Shown here in pieces: positions 1-7,500 of a stretch of 64,000 bases of DNA. The stretch's first letter is position 1; every line of letters starts with the position of its first letter. Location: IMG/VR virus record IMGVR_UViG_3300008448_000016, positions 1 to 64,000 of that record; one strand, 5' to 3'. The position numbers and the translations under genes are program-made. The notes under the pieces are model-generated. The model was not told where the DNA came from. It saw nothing but the letters and a program-made list of their open reading frames with translations, and searched no databases. This DNA is from a virus.

Positions 1-46
1 CACCATTTTTAATTTTTTCTAGTAATTTTTCTCCTGTAATTTCCAT
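1..46 (-). CDS. 5' end of an unidentified gene, cut by the window edge
   Basis: An ATG at 46-44 opens a frame reading MEITGEKLLEKIKNG that runs off the left edge. It begins 5 nt after the stop codon of the GIY-YIG endonuclease gene, so the two are probably co-transcribed. Too little is visible to name a function; the fragment looks like the start of a charged helix. Confidence 0.5.
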   Translation of the reverse strand, partial: MEITGEKLLEKIKNG

Positions 47-51
47 AATTT

Positions 52-720
52 TTAATTTACGTTTTTCCAACTTCTACCATTTTTTAATTCATAGAAAAAA
101 CCTTTTCTAATTTGCGGGTAGAGTTCTGTTAATTGTTTAATTTTTATCCCCTCATTTATTTTTTGTTTTATTTCCTTAACTAATTCAACCCCATATTTTG
201 AGTTTTTTTGTTTAGTTTCATAAATTTTACTAACTCGTTTTTCTTTTTCTTCTTTTGATATTGATCCCCAACCTTTTTTAACTGATAATCTTCTTTTTTC
301 TCGTTCTTCGTCCGCCTTGTCCCCATATAACTCTTCATAAGTTTTACCTTTGTGTGAGTTACCATTTTTAGTATTTTCCGAAATTTTTTTCCTTATTTCA
401 GGCGAATGAACATATCCTAAACACCCTTCACCACCAAATGTAGAATTTAATCCATTTTTATACGTTTTGAATTCGGTAATATAAAATTTTTCTCTTTCAT
501 AAATATTTAATACATTACATTCTTCAATTATTTCTATATTAAAATTTTCAACCCCATATTTTCTAATAGAATTACAAAATTTAGTATTAGAGTCAGTTTT
601 TAAACATCTGTAAACGTGTTCTTCAAATCTTTTATTTATAGAATTAATCGTACATCCAATATATTCTTTTTTGTTTATTAGATTTGTTATTTTATATATG
701 TGTCCTTTTTGTGTGCTCAT
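52..720 (-). CDS. GIY-YIG homing-type endonuclease
   Basis: A 222-residue protein with the GIY-YIG nuclease fold at the N-terminus. The paired motifs are HIY at residues 7-9 and YIG at 20-22, followed by the conserved Arg of the KRFEEHVY segment (R31) and an acidic helix near residues 57-70 expected to supply the metal-binding Glu. The rest is Lys-rich, with a segment near 105-125 (PEIRKKISENTKNG) resembling the NUMOD3 DNA-binding repeats of phage seg-type enzymes. Such enzymes cut one DNA site and spread by recombination, and this one sits free-standing between small genes of unknown role. The ATG at 720 is the only good start. The family call is firm; the target site is unknown. Confidence 0.9.
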   Translation of the reverse strand: MSTQKGHIYKITNLINKKEYIGCTINSINKRFEEHVYRCLKTDSNTKFCNSIRKYGVENFNIEIIEECNVLNIYEREKFYITEFKTYKNGLNSTFGGEGCLGYVHSPEIRKKISENTKNGNSHKGKTYEELYGDKADEEREKRRLSVKKGWGSISKEEKEKRVSKIYETKQKNSKYGVELVKEIKQKINEGIKIKQLTELYPQIRKGFFYELKNGRSWKNVN

Positions 721-766
721 TGGTGTCTTTTATTATAATTATCACCAAGTAGCGTAAAAAATAATA

Positions 767-1108
767 TTATTTTAATCTCATTAAATTTTTTATGAATAAT
801 ATAACCTCATCAAGTTGTATTACATCGTATATTATCTTTATCTTATAAGTAGTTTCCACTTCTGTTTTTGATAGGTAAATATAAATTCCTGATTGATGTC
901 TAAATATACCATCTAAATGAACTAAACTACCACCATATGACTTACTATTTAAATATTCAGTTGTAAATTTTTTGGTTAATAGAAGTTCAGGTGTTAATGG
1001 TATTGGATCCATACAATCAATCACACTATATACTTTACCAGTTTTAGTTAATAAGGATTTCAAGAAATCTTCAACCCTACTAAAATATTTTATTTCATTA
1101 TTTTCCAT
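767..1108 (-). CDS. hypothetical protein, 113 aa
   Basis: I do not recognise this protein. It is a soluble-looking alpha/beta protein without signal peptide or membrane segment, rich in Leu, Lys and Ile. It starts 6 nt downstream of the truncated last repeat of the CRISPR-like array, in the same orientation, so any transcript through the array would continue into it. It is followed by a 46-nt gap and then the GIY-YIG endonuclease gene. The start ATG at 1108 is the first in frame after the array. Confidence 0.6.
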   Translation of the reverse strand: MENNEIKYFSRVEDFLKSLLTKTGKVYSVIDCMDPIPLTPELLLTKKFTTEYLNSKSYGGSLVHLDGIFRHQSGIYIYLSKTEVETTYKIKIIYDVIQLDEVILFIKNLMRLK

Positions 1109-1114
1109 ATTAAA

Positions 1115-1271
1115 TCAAATTATAGGTTTCCTCCAACAGTTTCTGTAAATAAGAGATTCGTCTGTGCAGGGTGTGAGTCCCCTCAAATTATAGGTTTCCT
1201 CCAACGTGGAATAAGAGGAATACTGAAAATAGTAGGGTGTGAGTCCCCTCAAATTATAGGTTTCCTCCAAC
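1115..1271 (-). repeat. CRISPR-like mini-array: two full and one truncated 37-nt repeat, two ~30-nt spacers
   Basis: Read on the minus strand, a 37-nt sequence starting GTTGGAGGAAACC and ending GGACTCACACCC occurs at 1271-1235 and again at 1205-1169, with no mismatch. The first 23 nt recur at 1137-1115, where the repeat breaks off. One extra base after each full copy is also shared. Spacers are 1206-1234 (29 nt) and 1138-1168 (31 nt); they differ from each other and from the rest of the window as far as I could scan. The repeat is about half G+C in a strongly AT-rich genome and contains codons unusual here (AGG, CTC, CCC). By memory its beginning and its TTTGAGGGG core resemble type VI-B (Cas13b) direct repeats of Bacteroidota. 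No cas gene is in the window. The alternative is a repeated 3' coding cassette, because copies 1 and 2 read in frame with the gene upstream. Confidence 0.7.
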
Positions 1272-1504
1272 CATATCTTCAGGATATCCTGTATTTGTTG
1301 ATATTCCATACCAAAAATGGTTTCAAAAAGTAACCAAATTCTTTTATAACTCACATAAAAAAACCCATTTTTTTTATCATGACAATAAAATAATAACGGT
1401 AATCTATCCTTATCAATGTAAAATGTTTTATCACCTCTAACTACTTTAGTTAAATTACCAAACTCCTTGTTTAACCAATTTATTATAATGTTCTGTTTTT
1501 TCAT
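1115..1504 (-). CDS. small unknown protein whose 3' end runs into the repeat array
   Basis: Residues 1-78 look like an ordinary small alpha/beta protein (start MKKQNIIINWLNKEFG; YHD and FYVSY strands; a final helix near 66-80). From residue 79 the frame enters the array: the first repeat encodes LEETYNLRGLTP (79-90), the first spacer encodes an unrelated stretch (91-100), and the second repeat encodes the same 12 residues (101-112). The third, truncated repeat is read in another frame and supplies the TGA stop, because the spacing changes from 66 to 68 nt. So the protein either ends in the array by chance or its own 3' end is the first repeat unit. No promoter is seen between it and the DUF932 terminator 7 nt upstream. 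Function unknown; I recognise no domain. Confidence 0.6.
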   Translation of the reverse strand: MKKQNIIINWLNKEFGNLTKVVRGDKTFYIDKDRLPLLFYCHDKKNGFFYVSYKRIWLLFETIFGMEYQQIQDILKIWLEETYNLRGLTPYYFQYSSYSTLEETYNLRGLTPCTDESLIYRNCWRKPII

Positions 1505-1510
1505 ATTACC

Positions 1511-1536
1511 AAAAAAAGGAGGGTGATTAACCCTCC
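1511..1536 (-). terminator. intrinsic terminator after the DUF932 gene
   Basis: Arms GGAGGGT (1518-1524) and ACCCTCC (1530-1536) form a perfect 7-bp stem with a 5-nt loop. On the minus strand the stem is followed by seven T (complement of 1511-1517). It closes the single-gene unit 1544-2299. On the plus strand the same stem is followed by GTTGTTTTT, but no plus-strand gene ends here. Confidence 0.85.
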
Positions 1537-1543
1537 GTTGTTT

Positions 1544-2299
1544 TTAAATCATTTCTTCGGCAAGTTCCCAAAGTTTTGTGTTGATTGTATTAACCGCCAT
1601 AATACTTTTAAGATCTCGTAGTTTTGATTTACGACCCGTATTAGTTCGGTAGTCAAAACCTCCTCGTACAAACTTCTCTTGTACCACGTTGAATGTTGTC
1701 CACAAGTCGTTCTTATTGTCCTCCACACGATTTGGTGTAAGGATATCAACGAGTTGGTTGTCACTTGGGATTGACCCTTCCGCCCATCGGATTTTTGATG
1801 CTTTCTGAACGTATTGGATTTGTTCATCAATTGTGAGTTCTCGTTCCATCATTCGTCCAACAGATCCTTGGATCAATGGTAATTTCTTTGAGAACCCGTC
1901 CATCAATCGTTTTACATCGTCAAGTTCAAACCCGCTATGTCTTACGTTGAATTTGTCCGCAACTGATGTGGGAACCGTCAATCCGTTTGAGCAACATACT
2001 CTGTGTAATCCTGCGGAAACTGATAATGTTGACATTCCATTGTGAGAATTTTTAATGATTGCCTCAACCAATGTATCCCCTACAGGTGGAAGTTCTCCAT
2101 TGCGAAATCTTACTTGGTGTGTTGCGTGAATTCCTTTTCCTGTTTGTTTAACATCTGAAATTTGCCAACCTTCACGATCAAAATATTCAATAAGTTGGTC
2201 TGTAGGTACGAATACGTATTTATTAGACAACTTATTAGACGCTGATGTTGCAAAAATTGAGGGTGCCACTGATTTGATAAGTTCTGGTGTGTAGATCAT
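1544..2299 (-). CDS. DUF932 family protein
   Basis: A 251-residue protein of the DUF932 type common in phages and plasmids. The recognisable pieces are the central segment with STLSVSAGLHRVCCSNGL, where a Ser/Gly-rich strand leads into CSNGL, then VRHSG, and a C-terminal helical part. Biochemical role unknown; the family is often found on mobile DNA near replication or anti-defence genes. I place the start at 2299 (MIYTPELIK); the 22 further codons upstream would run through the promoter. It is a one-gene transcription unit with a host-type promoter at 2326-2355 and a strong terminator at 1511-1536, which suggests early expression by host RNA polymerase. Confidence 0.8.
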   Translation of the reverse strand: MIYTPELIKSVAPSIFATSASNKLSNKYVFVPTDQLIEYFDREGWQISDVKQTGKGIHATHQVRFRNGELPPVGDTLVEAIIKNSHNGMSTLSVSAGLHRVCCSNGLTVPTSVADKFNVRHSGFELDDVKRLMDGFSKKLPLIQGSVGRMMERELTIDEQIQYVQKASKIRWAEGSIPSDNQLVDILTPNRVEDNKNDLWTTFNVVQEKFVRGGFDYRTNTGRKSKLRDLKSIMAVNTINTKLWELAEEMI

Positions 2300-2325
2300 A
2301 ATATTTTGTTTTTTTAAGTATAAAA

Positions 2326-2355
2326 CAAAGATAGTAAATAATTTATAATAACCAA
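2326..2355 (-). promoter_or_regulatory. Bacteroidota-type promoter for the DUF932 gene
   Basis: The minus strand reads TTG (2355-2353), 19 nt, then TATCTTTG (2333-2326), matching the Bacteroidota housekeeping consensus TTTG/N19-21/TAnnTTTG. The start codon lies 26 nt further on. Confidence 0.75.
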
Positions 2356-2404
2356 CTAACATCAAAAAAAATTTTAAAATTATGGGGTGTTTATACCAAA
2401 CCCA

Positions 2405-2414
2405 TATATTTATA
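2405..2414 (+). promoter_or_regulatory. TATTTAT-type promoter candidate before the second GIY-YIG gene
   Basis: TATATTTATA ends 3 nt before the preferred start at 2418. Such a short distance would imply a leaderless transcript, so this copy is less certain than those before the structural genes. Confidence 0.35.
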
Positions 2415-2417
2415 TAT

Positions 2418-3197
2418 ATGAGATGTTATGTTTATTTACACAGAAGATTAGACAATAATGAAGTTTTTTATGTTGGTAGAGGAACCGTTAATATAAAAGC
2501 TAGTGGTAAATGTGATACCAACACATATAGTCGTGCTTATGCTATTCATAAACATAATAAATATTGGATTAGAATAACAAATAAAGTTTCTTGGTCGGTT
2601 GAGATTATTGAGGATTTTTTAACTTGGGATGAATCCATGTTATCAGAAATTAAATACATAAAAAAGTATGGTAGGAAAGATTTAAATGAGGGGACTTTAG
2701 TTAATTTTACAGATGGTGGTGAGGGATCTAAAGGTGTTATTGTTTCAGAATTAGTTAAATCAATACAAAAAAATCGGATGAGTTCAGATGACAATCCAAT
2801 GAAACTACAACATAATAAAATAAAACAAAGTATTAGAATGAAAAAAAATAATCCAATGAAAAATAATGAAACCAAAAAAAAAGTTAGTGAATCACAAAAA
2901 TCCATTTGGTTAAATGGGACTGAAAATCATCCAAGAAAAAATAAACCTAGAGAAGATTTGAGGTTGAGAAACCTAACTAATAATCCAACTAAAAACCCAG
3001 AAGTTATTGAGAAAATAAGACAATCAGCATTAATGAGGGATAATAAAGGCGGTAAAAGTCCTAACGCAAAAAAAGTAATGGACGTAAATTCAGGTAAAAC
3101 ATACACATCAATAAAAGAATGTATGGAAGGAATGGGTATTTCTCACACTTCAATTTATCGTTATTTAAAAAATGGTAAAGTTATTTATATTAATTAA
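2418..3197 (+). CDS. GIY-YIG homing endonuclease with NUMOD-type DNA-binding tail
   Basis: 259 residues from the start at 2418 (MRCYVYLHRR). The nuclease motifs are YVY (4-6) and FYVGRG (17-22), with R39 and an acidic patch near EIIED (about 60-66). The middle (about 120-190) contains repeats of the NPMK / ETKKKVSES kind typical of NUMOD3. The last 45 residues (from AKKVMDVNSGKTY) have the NUMOD1 form: a short beta strand and a helix-turn-helix ending in IYRYLKNGK. It is the only plus-strand gene in the first 6 kb and ends by overlapping the next convergent gene by 4 nt, as expected of a recent insertion. An upstream in-frame ATG at 2382 would run through the promoter-like motif, so I do not use it. 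Confidence 0.9.
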   Translation: MRCYVYLHRRLDNNEVFYVGRGTVNIKASGKCDTNTYSRAYAIHKHNKYWIRITNKVSWSVEIIEDFLTWDESMLSEIKYIKKYGRKDLNEGTLVNFTDGGEGSKGVIVSELVKSIQKNRMSSDDNPMKLQHNKIKQSIRMKKNNPMKNNETKKKVSESQKSIWLNGTENHPRKNKPREDLRLRNLTNNPTKNPEVIEKIRQSALMRDNKGGKSPNAKKVMDVNSGKTYTSIKECMEGMGISHTSIYRYLKNGKVIYIN

Positions 3198-3493
3198 TTT
3201 AATCCTATTAATCCGAACTTTGTTTTTTGGAAAAACTTATCAATACTATGTGCAACAACATTTCCTTCTCTCTCTACTTCACCAAACTTAAGTTCTAATA
3301 CAATATCAACTATTTGGGTTCTAGTTAAACTAATGTCTTCGCCATTTTTCAAATTATCCTCACACTTCTCTTTAACTTTCCTATAAAAGTCATCCTTTTG
3401 AACTTCTCCGATTAATTCCATTAGATCGTTTGGATTATTCTCAAAGAAATTAATTAGTTGCGATAGATAAATTTCAACGTCAACATTTCCCAT
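3194..3493 (-). CDS. hypothetical protein, 99 aa
   Basis: I do not recognise a named domain. The protein is mostly helical and acidic (FENNPNDLMELIGEV; LTRTQIVDIVLEL) with a final FGLIGLN strand. It has no signal peptide or membrane segment. It lies 12 nt downstream of the 614-aa WCT-motif gene in the same direction, so the two probably share a transcript, and it overlaps the convergent endonuclease gene by 4 nt. Confidence 0.65.
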   Translation of the reverse strand: MGNVDVEIYLSQLINFFENNPNDLMELIGEVQKDDFYRKVKEKCEDNLKNGEDISLTRTQIVDIVLELKFGEVEREGNVVAHSIDKFFQKTKFGLIGLN

Positions 3494-3505
3494 AATATTG
3501 TTTTT

Positions 3506-5350
3506 TTAAGATTCGTGATCAATGTGATAGAATCCGTCTCCTTCTTCCATCATTTTTCTTCTAAGTCTTTCCGGTATTTGAACATTCGGGCTTGATCCTG
3601 ACAATGAAATCAATTCCAAGAAATCAAGATCAGCCAAAGATTCAGGTAAAGATACCAAATTAGGATTATTCTGTAAAGTTAAGAACATTAAAGAATCTAT
3701 TTGTCCAATTTCTTCAGGTAATGTTTTAACACAATTTTCAAGAACCAACGCAATTAAGTTTTTGAACTTGGAAATTGATGGTGGTATATCCAAATTTAAA
3801 GTATCTGTTGATTTATTAACCAAAGTAAAATATGATATTGTATCAGGTAAATTTTTAAATAACTCATCAAAACCAAACAATGCGATGTATTTTGAGCTGT
3901 CATCGTTAGGATACTTAATATCAACTATTGAATCTCCTCCACTTGTTACTTGACCCGCATATTTAACTTTTAATTCCTCTTTCAAGTTTTTCAATGTTGG
4001 CATATTGATCAACGTAACATCCGCACTTGTAAGTTGTGATAAAGATTTTGTTCTCAAAGAATCAATCTTTCTTGCCAAATAATATTTAACAACTTCAGGT
4101 TCGGAGTTCTTAATCATATCACCAGTTAAATCCATACCCAATGAAATGTATTTCTTTTTAAGTTCAACAGGTAAATTAATATAAACATTAGGTCTGTTTG
4201 TTAGATTTGGACTTGATATTTCAAGCCAAAATTCAGCATCCTCAACAGATCCAAGTTCCTTAACCGCATCATCTTGGATGGAGATATTTTTGTACTTTCT
4301 CAATAACGCTTTTTCTCTATCAGTTAGAGGATCTGGAGTAAACAAATATTCTTTATCTGCCAATTTAGGAACTTTTTCTGAAATTGTTCTCCAATTCTCA
4401 ACTCTATGTCCTGAGAATCCTCCCGCCATATTTTTACCGTCAGCAATTCTTTTTCCACCGTAAGTATCAACAAGAATAACAACAGCAAAGTTTAGATCAT
4501 CATATGGTTTATCTCTATCAATAACATAATAAAGTGTTAGGTTGTTCTCCAAACGATAGTTATAGTAAAGGTTACCTCCACCTATTCTTGATGTACACCA
4601 AGGTCTACCATGTGCCAATCTAATACATTGTTCTTTCCCGTTTGGTTTAAAGATATATAAATTATCCTTATCATAGATAGTTTCAATATCACCAAAATCA
4701 TCTGTTTTCTTTGTTTGAGTATCATCACCATCAGGTAAATGGTCAAGCGCAGCCTCAAGATCATCAAATGACATTAATAAAATTGGTGGAGTTCCTGGTT
4801 CTAATCTATCATACAGATCAATATATCTTTCCACATATGATAATATCTGCTCATTAGTTAAGTCACTTCTTTCCTTTCTAAACTTATCATAAGCATATTT
4901 TGTAATTAGAGTTGGGAATTTGTTTTGAATTAATTCACTTAATCTTAAATATGAATATCTCATTAAATCTCTCTCACCTTTAGGAAGTAGATCTCTAATC
5001 TCCAAAAACTTTTTGATCAATCTCTTTACAACTCTTTGATCAGATCCTTTTACTTTTGGCATATACTTTTTGAACAACTCCCCTTCTTCTTTCTTGATTC
5101 TTTTAGACCTAATAGTAGAAACCAATTGTTCATAACTATATTTTGTAATATCTCTTTTTTCTGCTGGTAATCCGGCTTTGATCTTTTCAAAGTCGTTAAT
5201 ATATGTTTTAATTTGATCTTCAGCATCTTCAGTTTCCTTACTGAACTTTACAATTAGTTGATTCATCAATTTATTTGATATCTCGGTCAACTTCAACTTT
5301 GGGGTAACTTTTTCTTGTACTACGGATGATAAAATTTTTACTAATTCCAT
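3506..5350 (-). CDS. large unknown protein with WCT-motif domain and C-terminal leucine-rich repeats
   Basis: 614 residues. The first ~190 are helical with two similar halves, each containing an IxKYSYxQL or LMRYSYLRL motif. The middle (about 225-335) contains GRPWCTSRIGGGN followed by a Tyr-rich strand and YYVIDRDKPYDDLNFAVV. I have seen this WCT/Tyr/D arrangement in proteins of other large phages, where its role is unknown. The last ~100 residues resemble leucine-rich repeats (LPEEIGQIDSLMFLTLQNN; SLPESLADLDFLELISL), which usually bind proteins. A TATTTAT motif lies 15 nt before the ATG. No enzyme activity can be assigned; a protein-binding or virion-associated role is possible. Confidence 0.65.
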   Translation of the reverse strand: MELVKILSSVVQEKVTPKLKLTEISNKLMNQLIVKFSKETEDAEDQIKTYINDFEKIKAGLPAEKRDITKYSYEQLVSTIRSKRIKKEEGELFKKYMPKVKGSDQRVVKRLIKKFLEIRDLLPKGERDLMRYSYLRLSELIQNKFPTLITKYAYDKFRKERSDLTNEQILSYVERYIDLYDRLEPGTPPILLMSFDDLEAALDHLPDGDDTQTKKTDDFGDIETIYDKDNLYIFKPNGKEQCIRLAHGRPWCTSRIGGGNLYYNYRLENNLTLYYVIDRDKPYDDLNFAVVILVDTYGGKRIADGKNMAGGFSGHRVENWRTISEKVPKLADKEYLFTPDPLTDREKALLRKYKNISIQDDAVKELGSVEDAEFWLEISSPNLTNRPNVYINLPVELKKKYISLGMDLTGDMIKNSEPEVVKYYLARKIDSLRTKSLSQLTSADVTLINMPTLKNLKEELKVKYAGQVTSGGDSIVDIKYPNDDSSKYIALFGFDELFKNLPDTISYFTLVNKSTDTLNLDIPPSISKFKNLIALVLENCVKTLPEEIGQIDSLMFLTLQNNPNLVSLPESLADLDFLELISLSGSSPNVQIPERLRRKMMEEGDGFYHIDHES

Positions 5351-5364
5351 TTGATTGTTTTTTA

Positions 5365-5375
5365 CTATAAATATA
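5365..5375 (-). promoter_or_regulatory. TATTTAT-type promoter candidate
   Basis: Minus strand TATATTTATAG, 14 nt upstream of the ATG at 5350, in an otherwise featureless 50-nt gap. Confidence 0.45.
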
Positions 5376-5400
5376 ACAAAAATTAAAAATGTTTAACTAA

Positions 5401-6252
5401 TCAATAATTCATTATGAGTAACTCTTCTCCCATGTTTTGTTTCTCACCTTTTTTTGCCGATGCCGCCTTGGCAAATTGTTTCTTTTCCCATCTGTATTGA
5501 TCTTCAGGGAACCATTCGTGAAGTAGTTCAAAGTCATAATATGAAAGACTAAACTTACCTTTTATATTGTGTAATGTTTTGGCTAATCTCTCATGATCAT
5601 TTCTATCAAAGTCGTGATTTGAGTAATAATTCCCTTCTCCAACCACATAATAAGGCGGGTCAACATAAAAATATGTCGTTGAGGTATCATATTTTTCAAT
5701 TACGTTTTGGAAGTCCATATTTTCAACAAAATCTATTCTTTCAAACATTTTTTGCCAATTTTCATTTTTTAACTTATTTTTAAATGATGTGAATTTAGAG
5801 TGATATTTACCCTTTAAATCAATGAATTTAGATTTAGCAGGGTTAGATCCTGAAAATACTTGTGTTAATACATAAACATATTTGGCTGCGGTTTCATAAT
5901 CATAAGCTTTAACCCTGAAATTTTCATCAAATATTTCAGCCTGAAACCTGGCGAACAATTCTCCACAAATTGGATTAGTCGGGTAAACTCCTTTTTCTTG
6001 AATTAACAACTTCTCACATTCCTGAAGGAGTTGTTTATGATCCTTTAAGCATTGATACATATTATAATTCAATTTATTAAAATCGTTATAAACGACAGTT
6101 TTTAAATTTGGGTAGTCTTCCAAGTTCATTTTAAAAAATGTCCAAAATTGACCACTAAATGGTTCAACATACGTTTCAATATCTTTTGGGATATTAGGGA
6201 TTATTAATTGTGGGGCGATTTTTGACTTACCACCTATATAACTTACACACAT
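5401..6252 (-). CDS. D12-class DNA adenine-N6 methyltransferase
   Basis: 283 residues with the order of a Dam-like enzyme. The S-adenosylmethionine loop is near the start (SYIGGKSKIAPQL, 4-16; EPFSG, 30-34), and the catalytic DPPY is at 198-201. A variable region between them would read the DNA target. It transfers a methyl group to adenine in a short DNA site, most likely to protect phage DNA or mark it. The recognition site cannot be read from sequence. There is no partner restriction enzyme nearby, so it acts alone. It is followed by the 614-aa gene after 50 nt. Length and motifs are complete. Confidence 0.9.
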   Translation of the reverse strand: MCVSYIGGKSKIAPQLIIPNIPKDIETYVEPFSGQFWTFFKMNLEDYPNLKTVVYNDFNKLNYNMYQCLKDHKQLLQECEKLLIQEKGVYPTNPICGELFARFQAEIFDENFRVKAYDYETAAKYVYVLTQVFSGSNPAKSKFIDLKGKYHSKFTSFKNKLKNENWQKMFERIDFVENMDFQNVIEKYDTSTTYFYVDPPYYVVGEGNYYSNHDFDRNDHERLAKTLHNIKGKFSLSYYDFELLHEWFPEDQYRWEKKQFAKAASAKKGEKQNMGEELLIMNY

Positions 6253-6307
6253 AATTTATTTTTTCTTATAATTATAATTTATTTATAGTGGTAAATCAAT
6301 TCACTTT

Positions 6308-6317
6308 TATATTTATC
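6308..6317 (+). promoter_or_regulatory. TATTTAT-type promoter candidate for the 52-aa membrane protein
   Basis: TATATTTATC, 19 nt before the ATG at 6337, on the strand of this small gene. Confidence 0.4.
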
Positions 6318-6336
6318 TTAAATATTATTACTTACT

Positions 6337-6495
6337 ATGGAAAAGAAAAAAGCAACTCAAGTAACAGGTTGTAGAGTATGTAAAAAAGGTTTAAGTAAAA
6401 ATCAGTGGGGTATGGTTATAATCGGTTCATACATATTTGGGACATCGGTATATGGAACTATTGAAATAATAAAATTAGTGTACTCCCTATTTTAA
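6337..6495 (+). CDS. 52-aa membrane protein with Cys pair
   Basis: A short plus-strand frame of 52 codons. A basic N-terminus (MEKKKATQ) leads to a Cys pair GCRVCKKG (C12, C15), then one hydrophobic segment (about 24-42, [17 protein letters not shown]) and an Ile/Leu-rich tail. It would be a single-span membrane protein with the Cys pair on the cytoplasmic side. Its stop overlaps the stop of the convergent dnaJ by 4 nt. Its own TATTTAT motif and the clean fit between two genes argue that it is real. Role unknown. Confidence 0.6.
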   Translation: MEKKKATQVTGCRVCKKGLSKNQWGMVIIGSYIFGTSVYGTIEIIKLVYSLF

Positions 6496-7424
6496 TCCCT
6501 TTCAAATCTTACATGCTGATTAATTAGGAGATCCCCAATGACTTCATTTTTAAACCCTTTGGATTTAATTCTCAATGGTTTTGTTGTATCAAATACTTGT
6601 GGTAATTTAATAGATAAATCACCATCAGGATGTGGTATTACAAGAGTATCTTTTTTAAGATCTTCATAATTAAAATAAGCATTGTAAACCAAATGTTGTC
6701 CTAATTTTTCAAAATTATTATATGGAATCAACCTTACTCTAATAACCAAATTACCATAAATCCCATTCCTAAAATCACCAACACCTTGTAGTCTTACAAA
6801 TTGACCATCATCAATACCTTGAGGTAATTGTATTTCAACAGATTTCATTTCGTCTTTTGTTCCACTTCCATGACAATTATAACAAGGTTTAATAATCATT
6901 TGACCAGTACCATTACAAACATTACAAGCAACCTGAACTATTTGAACAAACATTCCTGAACCCATTTGTCTAATAGTATGACCTTGACCTCCACACCCAT
7001 TACAAACAACCTTATCTCCTCCACCACCATTACAAGGATCACATTTTATTTTTCTTTTGTATGTAATCTTTTTGTTTGAACCCAAATAAGATTCTATAAC
7101 ATTTACTTGAGTATCAATAACTAAATCATGAACTCTATTTCTTTCTCTTGTACCACCAAATGCTTGATCATACATTTTTTGAAATAAGTCATTATATCCT
7201 CCTCCGCCTTGACCAAATGGATTCTTTCTTTGGAAGTCATATTCTTTTCTCTTGTTTTCATCTCCTAATGAGTCATAAGCAACTGAAATCTTTTTAAATG
7301 TTTCTTCATCCCCACCTTTATCAGGATGGTTTTCTTTAGCTAATTTTCTATATGCTTTTTTTATGTCTTCTTGTGTTGCGTTTTCATCAACACCAAGTAT
7401 TTCATAATAATTTTCAGTATTCAT
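6492..7424 (-). CDS. dnaJ: DnaJ (Hsp40) co-chaperone
   Basis: 310 residues with the full type I order. The J domain has the HPD motif at 33-35, which stimulates the ATPase of DnaK. A short Gly-rich linker (68-76) follows, then four zinc-binding CxxC pairs (C128/C131, C141/C144, C167/C170, C181/C184), then the substrate-binding C-terminal domains, which are shorter than in cellular DnaJ (about 375 aa). It would recruit host DnaK to fold or assemble phage proteins. A host-type promoter (7470-7500) lies 45 nt before the ATG and overlaps the divergent gene start, so it may be made early. Confidence 0.95.
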   Translation of the reverse strand: MNTENYYEILGVDENATQEDIKKAYRKLAKENHPDKGGDEETFKKISVAYDSLGDENKRKEYDFQRKNPFGQGGGGYNDLFQKMYDQAFGGTRERNRVHDLVIDTQVNVIESYLGSNKKITYKRKIKCDPCNGGGGDKVVCNGCGGQGHTIRQMGSGMFVQIVQVACNVCNGTGQMIIKPCYNCHGSGTKDEMKSVEIQLPQGIDDGQFVRLQGVGDFRNGIYGNLVIRVRLIPYNNFEKLGQHLVYNAYFNYEDLKKDTLVIPHPDGDLSIKLPQVFDTTKPLRIKSKGFKNEVIGDLLINQHVRFERD

Positions 7425-7469
7425 TTATTTGTTGATTAAATTATATTTATAATTCACGATATTCAACTG

Positions 7470-7500
7470 CAAATATAGTAAAAAATGGACAACTATACAA
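7470..7500 (-). promoter_or_regulatory. Bacteroidota-type promoter for dnaJ
   Basis: Minus strand TTG (7500-7498), 20 nt, TATATTTG (7477-7470). The -33 part lies inside the first codons of the divergent gene at 7485. Confidence 0.65.

Noticed and set aside
2300-2365. Earlier start for the DUF932 gene adding 22 residues
   Set aside because: The extension would cover the promoter box at 2326-2333; MIYTPELIK at 2299 is the natural start.
5365-6290. T4-type late promoters TATAAATA
   Set aside because: TATAAATA occurs near 6290 and 7455 on the coding strand, but most structural genes have the reverse form TATTTATA in their sense direction, so the T4 consensus is not the common motif here.
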